Shown: one piece after another, positions 42,987 through 50,168 of the stretch
Layout: the number at the start of each line of letters is the position of its first letter
Position numbering within the stretch: position 1 is the stretch's first letter
Origin: an uncultured Acetatifactor sp.
Lineage (GTDB): Bacteria > Bacillota > Clostridia > Lachnospirales > Lachnospiraceae
Assembly (NCBI GenBank): GCA_947624245.1
Contig: CANQJL010000002.1
Span: 88,020-152,019 of the forward strand
Reading direction: 5' to 3'
Length of the DNA: 64,000 bases
The notes under the pieces: generated by a model
Told to the model about the DNA's origin: nothing
The model's database searches: none
Seen by the model: the letters and a program-made list of their open reading frames with translations, nothing else
Made by a program: the position numbers and the translations under genes

Positions 42987-44438
42987 TTACTTTTCTTTTT
43001 TGAGATTGTCATTTTTCAGAGCGCCCGGCAGGCGCCGTCTGAACAGTCTGTTCCCCAGAGCCTTGGGGTCAAAGGGAATCAGCGGATAGAGATAGCTTGT
43101 ATGCGCTACCGTCCGGTTGCAGCCCACACTGAGCACCGCGAGGACGATGGCCGCGATATATCCCCACAGACCGAAGAGCTCCGTCAGGACGAGATTGATG
43201 ATGCGCAGGAATTTCATGGCGTACCCCAGCTCATAGTTGGACTGGGTGTAGTTGGCGATGGCCACGAACGCCATGTACAGCATGACCTCGGAGGAGAACC
43301 AGCCGCTGTTCACGGAAAATTCGCCCAGGACCAGCGCAGCCAGCACGCTCAGCGGTGTGCTCAGCATATTGGGCGTATTGATGGCCGCCAATTTCAGACC
43401 GTCGATGGCAAGCTCCAAAAGCAGAAACTGCCAGATCAGCGGAATGTTCACTTCCTCCTTCAGCATGATAAAGGAGAACCGCTGCGGTATCCACTGCGGA
43501 TGATTGACCAGCAGCAAAAACGTTGGCGTGACCAGATAGGTGAGCAGCAGAATGATAAATCTTGTGACACGCAGATACGTGCCTGTGATGGGCGGGAAAT
43601 AGTAATCGTCCGCCTCCTCCATCACGTCGAAAAGCGTGGTAGGCAGGATCATGGCAGAGGGAGAATTGTCCACGAGAATGACGATATTTCCCTCCAGCAC
43701 CTGGGCGGCCGCCGCATCGGGCCGCTCCGTGTATTTGAACTTGGGGAAGGGATTGTACCATTTGCGCTGATAGAGACATTCCGCAAGGGATTCCTGATTC
43801 ATGGTCAGCGCATCTACGGAGATATTTTTGATCTTCTCTCTGATTTCTCTGAGAAATTTTTCGTTGACACGTCCCGCCATATAGCACAGCACAATGTCCG
43901 TGCGGGAGCTTTTTCCCGCGCTCATCATTTCCATGTGCAGGTCCGTGCTGCGGATCCTGCGGCGGATCAGGGCCGTATTGAACACAATAGTCTCCACAAA
44001 GCCGTCCTTGGAGCCTCTCAGCACCTTGTCCTTTTCCGGCTCCTCCACGCCCCTTGCGGGATAGGTCCTGGAATCAATGAGCAAGGCTTTGGCGTAGCCG
44101 TCTACTAGGAGTATGAACATTCCCGACAAGAGGGAGGGAATCAGCCTGTCATAGCGGTCTGTGAGGTCTACCTCCACATAGGGGGTGAACCGCTTGGACA
44201 GAGCGTGCATGTCTTCCGGCATATCGTCAGGCGTCATTTCCAGAAAGAACTGCAGAATCTTCTGCATCATTTCATCTTTGCAGAATCCGTCGATCAGGTA
44301 CATGCAGGCGTTCTTGCCGCCGAAATGAATGACACGGTATATCACATCATAGTTCTTCTCTACGTCCAGCACCCTGTTCAGATATTCCATATCCTGACTG
44401 AGATTTCCGGACAGATTGGCTCGGTTCTTTTCTTCCAA
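42987..44438 (-). CDS. GerA-family spore germination protein, SpoVAF-like
   Basis: A 483-residue protein with an N-terminal soluble domain and about five C-terminal membrane helices. VLEGNIVILVDNSPSAMILPTTLFDVMEEADDYYFPPITGTYLR is the GerA family hallmark. The ending SYLYPLIPFDPKALGNRLFRRRLP and the lack of neighbouring gerAB/gerAC favour SpoVAF over a nutrient receptor A subunit. Start is TTG with GGAAGGGAG seven bases upstream. A sigma-G-like promoter precedes it. Confidence 0.88.
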   Translation of the reverse strand: MEEKNRANLSGNLSQDMEYLNRVLDVEKNYDVIYRVIHFGGKNACMYLIDGFCKDEMMQKILQFFLEMTPDDMPEDMHALSKRFTPYVEVDLTDRYDRLIPSLLSGMFILLVDGYAKALLIDSRTYPARGVEEPEKDKVLRGSKDGFVETIVFNTALIRRRIRSTDLHMEMMSAGKSSRTDIVLCYMAGRVNEKFLREIREKIKNISVDALTMNQESLAECLYQRKWYNPFPKFKYTERPDAAAAQVLEGNIVILVDNSPSAMILPTTLFDVMEEADDYYFPPITGTYLRVTRFIILLLTYLVTPTFLLLVNHPQWIPQRFSFIMLKEEVNIPLIWQFLLLELAIDGLKLAAINTPNMLSTPLSVLAALVLGEFSVNSGWFSSEVMLYMAFVAIANYTQSNYELGYAMKFLRIINLVLTELFGLWGYIAAIVLAVLSVGCNRTVAHTSYLYPLIPFDPKALGNRLFRRRLPGALKNDNLKKEK

Positions 44439-44475
44439 AATAAAACTCCCTTCCGATAAACGCTTATTTTGACAT

Positions 44476-44505
44476 TAGCATTTACCGAAAGAGAGCTTTT
44501 TATGC
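44476..44505 (-). promoter_or_regulatory. Candidate sigma-G promoter of the germination gene
   Basis: On the minus strand GCATA, 18 nt, AATGCTA compares with the sigma-G pattern GNATR-17/18-CATNNTA (one mismatch). It starts at the dut stop codon and ends about 40 nt before the gene. Forespore expression would fit the product. Confidence 0.4.
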
Positions 44506-45012
44506 TCCCGTGCTGCCGAAGCCGCCGTTTCGAAGTCCCTGTGCGTCGTCGTCCACCGTAATCCCGTACTCCAGAAAGATGCCCTGCGCAAATCCGTCTC
44601 CCTGCGCCACCTCCAAAGTCTTTCCCTCGTTGGAGGCATTGGTCATCTTGATAAAAATATGGCCCTCGTTGTCCGAATAATAGTAATCGCTGTCGATGAT
44701 ACCCACCGTATTGTTCATCTGAAGGCGGTACTTAAAACCGAGACCGCTGCGCGGATACAACTTCAGTACCCAATCCTCGTCCATTTTCACTCTGACACCG
44801 GTAGGAATCTTAATCGTGGCCTTGGGCGGAAGGGAAAAGGCAAAGGGCGCGTGAAAATCGTAACCGGCGCTGCCTTTTGTGGCGCGCCTGGGCAGTTCCA
44901 GCTTCTCATACATATCCAGAACCTCCGCCTCCGTATACTGCGGAAATTCCTCCTTCACTGCCTCCAGAAAAAGAGCTTGCGTCACTTTAAAAAATTGGGC
45001 GACCTTTTTCAT
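44500..45012 (-). CDS. dut: dUTP diphosphatase (dUTPase)
   Basis: A 170-residue trimeric-type dUTPase that removes dUTP and yields dUMP. Motifs: TKGSAGYDFHAP (1), LYPRSGLGFKYRLQ (2), NTVGIIDSDYYYSD (3), and the Gly-rich C-terminal RNGGFGSTGA (5). There is an N-terminal extension of about 45 residues (VTQALFLEAVKEEFPQYTEAEVLDMYEKLELP) seen in clostridial forms. AGAG GAGAG-type Shine-Dalgarno lies just upstream. Separated from nrdG by a minisatellite. Confidence 0.93.
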   Translation of the reverse strand: MKKVAQFFKVTQALFLEAVKEEFPQYTEAEVLDMYEKLELPRRATKGSAGYDFHAPFAFSLPPKATIKIPTGVRVKMDEDWVLKLYPRSGLGFKYRLQMNNTVGIIDSDYYYSDNEGHIFIKMTNASNEGKTLEVAQGDGFAQGIFLEYGITVDDDAQGLRNGGFGSTGA

Positions 45013-45050
45013 ATATTCTCTCCGTTTGTTCTTTCCGAGTTATTCTCTCC

Positions 45051-45207
45051 GTTCGTATCTTGTCCCTATACTGTTCGTATCTTGTCCCTATACTGTTCGT
45101 ATCTTGTCCCTATACTGTTCGTATCTTGTCCCTATACTGTTCGTATCTTGTCCCTATCTTTATTCCTATCTTGTCCTTATATTGGTTCGTATCTTGCTCC
45201 TATATTG
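45051..45207. repeat. 22-bp minisatellite between nrdG and dut
   Basis: GTTCGTATCTTGTCCCTATACT is present in four exact tandem copies (45051-45138), a fifth with two changes at its end (45139-45160), and two further degenerate copies to about 45207. The period is not a multiple of three, and the array sits within the 225-nt gap, so it is not coding. Confidence 0.92.
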
Positions 45208-45237
45208 TCGCCGCCATGTATCGACCGACTCGGTCAG

Positions 45238-45798
45238 TCAGTCACAGCAGCCCCTTATATTTTCGGGCTTCTTTACATCAATATACGCCTGCTCGTAATC
45301 TCTGCAGTGGAGTATGGGAATCAGCGGGTCGGGCTGTTCCAGAGTGCGTTTTACGTCGATGACGCGCTGGTTGGAGCTGCCCTTCCACAAGAGCTTCGGG
45401 TCGCGCAGCTCCTCCTTATACTCTCCGTCCACCACCACGTCCACATATTTCATCATGGGATAATACAATATGTTCTCCCAGCTGTCTCCCGTATAGAGCC
45501 AGATGGTCTTGTCGGGATATTTCTCGCGTATCTGTGCCATCAGCTCCCTGACGTCCAGACGGTTCGCCGAGTGCAGAGGGTCCCCGCCGGAAAAGGTGAT
45601 GCCGGAGATATAGCTCTTGTCCAACTGTTCAAAGATCTCGGCCTTTGCGGCCTCGTCGAACAGAAGTCCCCCGTCGGGGTCCCAGGTGACGGGATTCTGG
45701 CAATTCTTGCAGCAATGGTTGCAGCCGGCTACCCAGAGCACGACCCTCAGACCGTCGCCGTTGAGCATGTCGTCCTTGGTGATGTTGTGGTATCTCAT
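45238..45798 (-). CDS. nrdG: Anaerobic ribonucleotide reductase activating protein NrdG
   Basis: A 186-residue radical SAM activase that puts the glycyl radical on NrdD. The cluster motif is VAGCNHCCKNCQNPVTW (CxxxCxxC) and the glycine motif SGGDPLHSANR. The ATG at 45798 (MRYHNITKDD) matches family length and starts just after the nrdD stop; the longer ORF is within nrdD. Confidence 0.95.
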   Translation of the reverse strand: MRYHNITKDDMLNGDGLRVVLWVAGCNHCCKNCQNPVTWDPDGGLLFDEAAKAEIFEQLDKSYISGITFSGGDPLHSANRLDVRELMAQIREKYPDKTIWLYTGDSWENILYYPMMKYVDVVVDGEYKEELRDPKLLWKGSSNQRVIDVKRTLEQPDPLIPILHCRDYEQAYIDVKKPENIRGCCD

Positions 45799-45800
45799 GG

Positions 45801-47990
45801 TTACATGCTCTTCCTTTCCGCGATCTCCGCCATCTTCGCGTCGTTCAGTCTGGTGGCTCCGTGAACGCGGGAATAGGAAAGATAACCGTTCATGCGCTCG
45901 ATCTTCGTCAGATTGCGGCTTCCGCATTTCGGGCACACGTCCATCTCCAGCTCCTGATGGCCGCAGTCGTCGCAGTAGGCCAGCGACAAATTTACGCCCT
46001 CGTAGAAGCCCATATCCATCGCCCTGCGGATCAGCGTCTTGATGGCCTCGATATTGTAATCAATGGGATATTTCACATACTGAATCTTTCCGCCGTTGCT
46101 CAGATCCCAGAAGCGGTTCTCCAGATCCTGCTTCTGGATCGGCGTGATATCCTCCGATACATGGCAGTGGAAGCTGTTGCTCACATACTCTCTGTCGGAA
46201 ACGCCCTCCACAATGCCGTACTTCTTTCTGAACTGCTTCACCTGAAGGCCGCACAGGCTCTCCGCCGGAGTTCCGTAAATGGCGTACAGATGTCCGTCCT
46301 CCTCCTTGAATTCGGAGATGCGGTTGTTGATGTATTCCAGAACCTCCAGGGCGAACTGCCCGTCCTCCACCAGAGACTTTCCGTTATAGAGCTCCTGCAG
46401 CTCGTTCAGGGCCGTGATGCCGAAGCTGGCGGTAGCGGACTTTAAGAGCGGTTTGATCTTATCGGAAAGCTTTAAGTGTCCTCCCAGGAAACCGCCCTCG
46501 CAGTAGGCAAGAGGGTTCGTGGAGGCTCTCATCTCTCCCAGATACGCATAGGTGCGGATATGAAGCTGACGGATCAGGTTCAGATAATAGTCCAGCACCT
46601 CGTAAAAGTCCTTGCTCTCCTTTCTTGCCCTCGCAAGAATCATGGGAAGATGCAGGGAGACCGCACCGATATTGAAGCGTCCCACGAACACGGGAACGTC
46701 CTTGTCGTCTGCGGGGTGCATACCGCCTCTCTCATACCAGGGCGACAGGAAGGCACGGCAGCCCATGGGGGAAACGATCTTGCCGTACTGCTTGTACATG
46801 CTTGCCACGTAGCCCTTTCCGGTCAGGCTCAGCCAGTCGGGATACATCGTCTTTGCGGAACACTGCACGCCGGCCTCAAAGACGTCCTCCAAGGGCTTGC
46901 CGGGGCCGTGAAGATTCTCGTCATACAAGAATACGATCTTGGGGAACAGAACGGGCTTCTTGCAGTCCTTCTTGCCCTGTCCCTTTCTGCGGACGTTCAG
47001 CATGGTGATGGTGGCCAGTCTCGCGAATTTTCCGGTTCCCGTACCGGCCGTTACGGTGATGAAAGGATAGTCGCCTCTGCTGCTGGCCACGGTATTGAAT
47101 TTGTACTCCCAGCCCTGGAAGCCCTGCTCGAACTCCTTCACCACATCGGCATAGGCTTCCGCCTCCGCGGTATCCCGATCGATCCCCAGGCGCAGATATT
47201 TATCGATACATTTTTGATAGGATTTCTCCGCGTAGGGCTCAAGGATCAGATCCACGCTGGGCACGGTGAATCCGCCGTACTGCTGGCTTGCGGCGCTCAG
47301 CACGATATCGCCGATCACATCAAAGGCCACGTCCAGCGTCTTGGGCTCATTGTACCAGATATTTCCCATCTCAAAGCCGCCGGTCAGCACGTTCTGCACG
47401 TCAAAGAGACAGCAGTTCATAGTGTCCCTTCTGGCGGACATATCATGCACGTAAATATAGCCGTCCCTGCAGGCCTGTATCTCCTCCGTGGTCATAAAGA
47501 ACTTCTGATACAGCTCCTTATTCAACTGGTTGAAGATCAGGCTCCTCTTTGTGGATACCAGCGCGGAGTCCGTGTTGGCATTTTCCTTGTCGCCGATGTA
47601 CATGATGGACTGGCTCTTCTTATACACATCGTCCAGCATCCGCACAAAGTCCTGCTTGTAATTGCGGTAATCCCGATAGCTCTTTGCCACCACGGGCTTT
47701 ACCTGTTCCAGAGCGCTCTCCACGATATTGTGCATGACGGGAATGGGAATGCTGTCAGAGCCCAGTTCGTCCACCTTGTCAATGACATACTGGCAGATCT
47801 TTTCCTCTTCCTCCTGAGTGAACTTCGTGAGCGCCCTGTATGCGCTCTTTCCTACGGCATTGATGACCTTCTGAACATTGAAGGCCTCCTTGCTGCCGTC
47901 CTTTTTAATCACAAAGACTGTCTTTGCGGGTTTGAATTTCTGCCCGTAATCCACATCAACAGTGACCGCCTGATCAAAATTGCTGCTCAT
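45801..47990 (-). CDS. nrdD: Anaerobic ribonucleoside-triphosphate reductase NrdD
   Basis: A 729-residue class III reductase. An ATP-cone (VFVIKKDGSKEAFNVQKVINAVGKSA, residues about 20-110) controls activity. The C-terminal zinc site is CDDCG...CPKCG, followed by the glycyl radical region IERMNGYLSYSRVHGATRLN. The ATG at 47990 is nine bases after AAAGGG. Strict use of this enzyme and the absence of oxygen-dependent class I genes here fits an anaerobe. Confidence 0.95.
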   Translation of the reverse strand: MSSNFDQAVTVDVDYGQKFKPAKTVFVIKKDGSKEAFNVQKVINAVGKSAYRALTKFTQEEEEKICQYVIDKVDELGSDSIPIPVMHNIVESALEQVKPVVAKSYRDYRNYKQDFVRMLDDVYKKSQSIMYIGDKENANTDSALVSTKRSLIFNQLNKELYQKFFMTTEEIQACRDGYIYVHDMSARRDTMNCCLFDVQNVLTGGFEMGNIWYNEPKTLDVAFDVIGDIVLSAASQQYGGFTVPSVDLILEPYAEKSYQKCIDKYLRLGIDRDTAEAEAYADVVKEFEQGFQGWEYKFNTVASSRGDYPFITVTAGTGTGKFARLATITMLNVRRKGQGKKDCKKPVLFPKIVFLYDENLHGPGKPLEDVFEAGVQCSAKTMYPDWLSLTGKGYVASMYKQYGKIVSPMGCRAFLSPWYERGGMHPADDKDVPVFVGRFNIGAVSLHLPMILARARKESKDFYEVLDYYLNLIRQLHIRTYAYLGEMRASTNPLAYCEGGFLGGHLKLSDKIKPLLKSATASFGITALNELQELYNGKSLVEDGQFALEVLEYINNRISEFKEEDGHLYAIYGTPAESLCGLQVKQFRKKYGIVEGVSDREYVSNSFHCHVSEDITPIQKQDLENRFWDLSNGGKIQYVKYPIDYNIEAIKTLIRRAMDMGFYEGVNLSLAYCDDCGHQELEMDVCPKCGSRNLTKIERMNGYLSYSRVHGATRLNDAKMAEIAERKSM

Positions 47991-48106
47991 TACTTTCATC
48001 CCTTTCCGTGATTTTGGTGACATATAGATACCGGTACAGCCTCATGACCCGAAACTCCGCAGGCCGCGCTGCCGTACTAAATATGGGGCGTATTTTTAAT
48101 TAACCT

Positions 48107-48116
48107 CAATATATTG
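48107..48116. promoter_or_regulatory. Candidate NrdR box in the nrdDG leader
   Basis: CTCAATATATTGTG resembles the NrdR box core (ACACWATATATWGTGT). It lies just downstream of the predicted nrdD start of transcription. A weaker similar sequence, TACTAAATATGGGG, is about 30 bp away; NrdR boxes usually come as pairs 31-32 bp apart. Confidence 0.4.
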
Positions 48117-48131
48117 TGCCCGATAAATACA

Positions 48132-48160
48132 AGTATAGTTTAGAATGTGTGGATTGTCAA
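48132..48160 (-). promoter_or_regulatory. Sigma-A promoter of nrdDG
   Basis: Perfect TTGACA, 17 nt, TATACT on the minus strand, about 145 nt before nrdD. Confidence 0.85.
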
Positions 48161-48180
48161 CGAATGTGCCTAAGAAAAAA

Positions 48181-48211
48181 TCACCTAAATTTGCAGATGC
48201 AATTTGGGTGA
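48181..48211 (-). terminator. Terminator after the WYL regulator gene
   Basis: TCACCCAAATTGC-ATCT-GCAAATTTAGGTGA followed by TTTTTTC on the minus strand, 20 nt past the stop. Confidence 0.88.
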
Positions 48212-48232
48212 TTTTAACAAAAAATTAAGAAA

Positions 48233-49219
48233 TTAAATTTGTGCTTCCAGAATATCCCTAAGCCACTGCCGATACCTGTCCCTGACGGAAGCCGGAGCGA
48301 CCACCTCGCTCTCCCGGCCGATTCCGGCGAGCCAGCCGAAAAACTGTCCGCTCACGGCCACCTTCACTCTGATCCGGAAGGTCTGATCCGGCATGGGACG
48401 AATGTCCGCGTCCCTGCCGAAGCGGTCCAGCACCACGCCCACCAGCCTGTCGGGGAACTGCAGGGTGACCGTCTGCTCCTCTCCGCTGAACATGCCGAAG
48501 GTCTGGTTGGTATAGACGGCCGGATCCAGCTTGGCGAACTGTTCCATGCCCTCTCTCGGCTCCTTCAGGACCTTCACCTGGCCCATCTTGTCCACGCGGT
48601 AATGCTTCATGATCCGGTCCTTGTGATCGTAGGCCGCAAGATAATAATTTTCCTCCCGCCAGATCAACGCCCAGGGGCTTACGCACCGTGTCTCCCCGTC
48701 TCTGGGCACCAACTCCTTTTTCAGATTCCAGTCCAGATACCGAAAGCTGATCTGCCGGTTCTCCTGAATCGCCCTGTGAATGCTGTCCACGCTGTAATAG
48801 ATGCTCTCGTTCTCCGTCTTGATGCGTCCCGCCACATAGACCTGACGCTGCAGCTTGCCAGCGTCGTATTTGCCCGCAAGCCGCTCCAGCTTTTTGATCA
48901 GGCTGCGCGACTTTCGTGTAGTGATAAAGCGGGAGGACTGCACCGCGTCCACCAGCAGCTTCAGCTCCGCCAGCTCAAAGTCGCGTCCGGCCATGTAGTA
49001 ACCGCCGCCCTGTCTGCTGTGGACCTGAATGATATCATAGCCGAAATCCATGAGCTTGGCAATGTCGTCATAGATGCTCTTTCTCTCGGAGTGGATATCG
49101 TTCGCCTCCAGATAGGATATGATCTCCGCCGTGCTTACGGGGTGATTCTCATCGGAGTTCTCCGTCAAGAGCTTGATGATATATAACAGCTTCAGCTTTT
49201 GTCCCGCCGACTTTGCCAT
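48233..49219 (-). CDS. WYL-domain transcriptional regulator
   Basis: A 328-residue regulator. The N-terminal winged helix (LLYIIKLLTENSDENHPVSTAEIISYLEANDIHSERKSIYDDI) is followed by the WYL domain (ISFRYLDWNLKKELV...VSPWALIWREENYYLAAYD) and a WCX extension. WYL domains sense nucleotide-type ligands in several families, so regulation of the nucleoside operon is possible but unproven. It overlaps the upstream HAD gene by 28 nt and is followed by a terminator. Confidence 0.9.
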   Translation of the reverse strand: MAKSAGQKLKLLYIIKLLTENSDENHPVSTAEIISYLEANDIHSERKSIYDDIAKLMDFGYDIIQVHSRQGGGYYMAGRDFELAELKLLVDAVQSSRFITTRKSRSLIKKLERLAGKYDAGKLQRQVYVAGRIKTENESIYYSVDSIHRAIQENRQISFRYLDWNLKKELVPRDGETRCVSPWALIWREENYYLAAYDHKDRIMKHYRVDKMGQVKVLKEPREGMEQFAKLDPAVYTNQTFGMFSGEEQTVTLQFPDRLVGVVLDRFGRDADIRPMPDQTFRIRVKVAVSGQFFGWLAGIGRESEVVAPASVRDRYRQWLRDILEAQI

Positions 49220-49917
49220 GTGTCAAAAACCCCCAGAATGTCGTATATCATATGAAGATCGCTGATCTCGTAATCGGGTATGTACGGCGATTCGTTCACC
49301 GTCCCGTCCGGCCGATACCAGCAGGTCGCAATTTGGGCCTGCATTCCGCCCTTGATGTCGCTGGTCAGGGAATCGCCCACGATCAGTATCTTAGATCTGT
49401 CCTTTTCCTCTATCCGCTCAAAGCAATAATCAAAAAAAGCCTTGTGCGGCTTAGGCGTTCCGATTTCCTCCGAGATGAACAGACCGTCCAGCGCTTCCAG
49501 CAATCCGGACCGCTGCAGCTTGCCCCTCTGTACGGCCACAATTCCGTTGGTGACCCCGTACTGGCGGACATGGCCTGACAGGGATTTGCAGATCGTCAGG
49601 GAGTCGTCCACATGGGAGAACACACTTCCAAGCGCCTCCTCATACTCCCTTTGAAACTTTTCCAGATCGATATCCCCGACCCCAAGCTCCGCGAACAGCT
49701 TTTCAAAGCGCCCTCTCAGCAGCTCCTCCTTTGTCACCTCGCCCAGCTCATAGCGCTTCCAGTATTCCTCGTTGATCTGCGAGTAACGCTGAATCTGAGC
49801 CTCCGTGATCTCTCTCCCCACCGTCCGAAAGCATTTTTTGATGGCATACTCCTGAGAGTACAAAAAATCCAGCAGGGTGCCGTCCACATCCCACAGTATC
49901 GTAGTAAACCGATTCAT
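49192..49917 (-). CDS. HAD-family hydrolase, YjjG-type nucleotidase
   Basis: A 241-residue HAD phosphatase. TTILWDVDGTLLDF is motif I with both catalytic Asp residues, YGVTNGIVAVQ motif II, GTPKPHKAFFDY the motif III Lys, and LIVGDSLTSDIKGG motif IV. The YjjG branch dephosphorylates (non-canonical) pyrimidine nucleotides, which fits the neighbouring nucleoside genes. Start ATG at 49917. Confidence 0.92.
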   Translation of the reverse strand: MNRFTTILWDVDGTLLDFLYSQEYAIKKCFRTVGREITEAQIQRYSQINEEYWKRYELGEVTKEELLRGRFEKLFAELGVGDIDLEKFQREYEEALGSVFSHVDDSLTICKSLSGHVRQYGVTNGIVAVQRGKLQRSGLLEALDGLFISEEIGTPKPHKAFFDYCFERIEEKDRSKILIVGDSLTSDIKGGMQAQIATCWYRPDGTVNESPYIPDYEISDLHMIYDILGVFDTWQSRRDKS

Positions 49918-49948
49918 TTGCCTCCCTCACTGCTGTGCGGACAGACGG

Positions 49949-50125
49949 TCATGCGTTTTCGTCTGTCTGTGTCTGCACTTCCTCCTCTGTCTTAGCCGCT
50001 TTGGTGTTCTTTCTCTTTGCCAGCGTCAGTCCAATCGTCACGGCGATCCCGCCGACGATCAGGATAATCACCATCAGCACAATATAGGACAGAAACGAAT
50101 TAAAAAAAACAACTGCATTTTCCAT
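49949..50125 (-). CDS. Small single-pass membrane protein
   Basis: A 58-residue gene below the ORF-track cutoff. It begins MENAVVFFNSFLSYIVLMV, has one long hydrophobic helix (IVLMVIILIVGGIAVTIGLTLA), and ends with a charged tail KRKNTKAAKTEEEVQTQTDENA. GGAGG lies six bases before the ATG, and it fills the gap between the MutS-like and HAD genes with 31-43 nt spacing. No family recognised. Confidence 0.75.
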   Translation of the reverse strand: MENAVVFFNSFLSYIVLMVIILIVGGIAVTIGLTLAKRKNTKAAKTEEEVQTQTDENA

Positions 50126-50168
50126 AGCAAGCCTCCGTAAGTATTTTTAGTATAGCAACACCCGACTT

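Noticed and set aside
45051-45207. Possible CRISPR array from 22-bp repeats
   Set aside because: The copies are directly contiguous with no spacers and no cas genes are present, so it is a minisatellite.
44659-45864. 401-aa plus-strand ORF over dut, the minisatellite and nrdG
   Set aside because: It is antisense to two clear genes, and its repeated SLYCSYLVPILFV stretch is just the translated minisatellite.
46476-48011. 511-aa plus-strand ORF
   Set aside because: Antisense shadow of nrdD.
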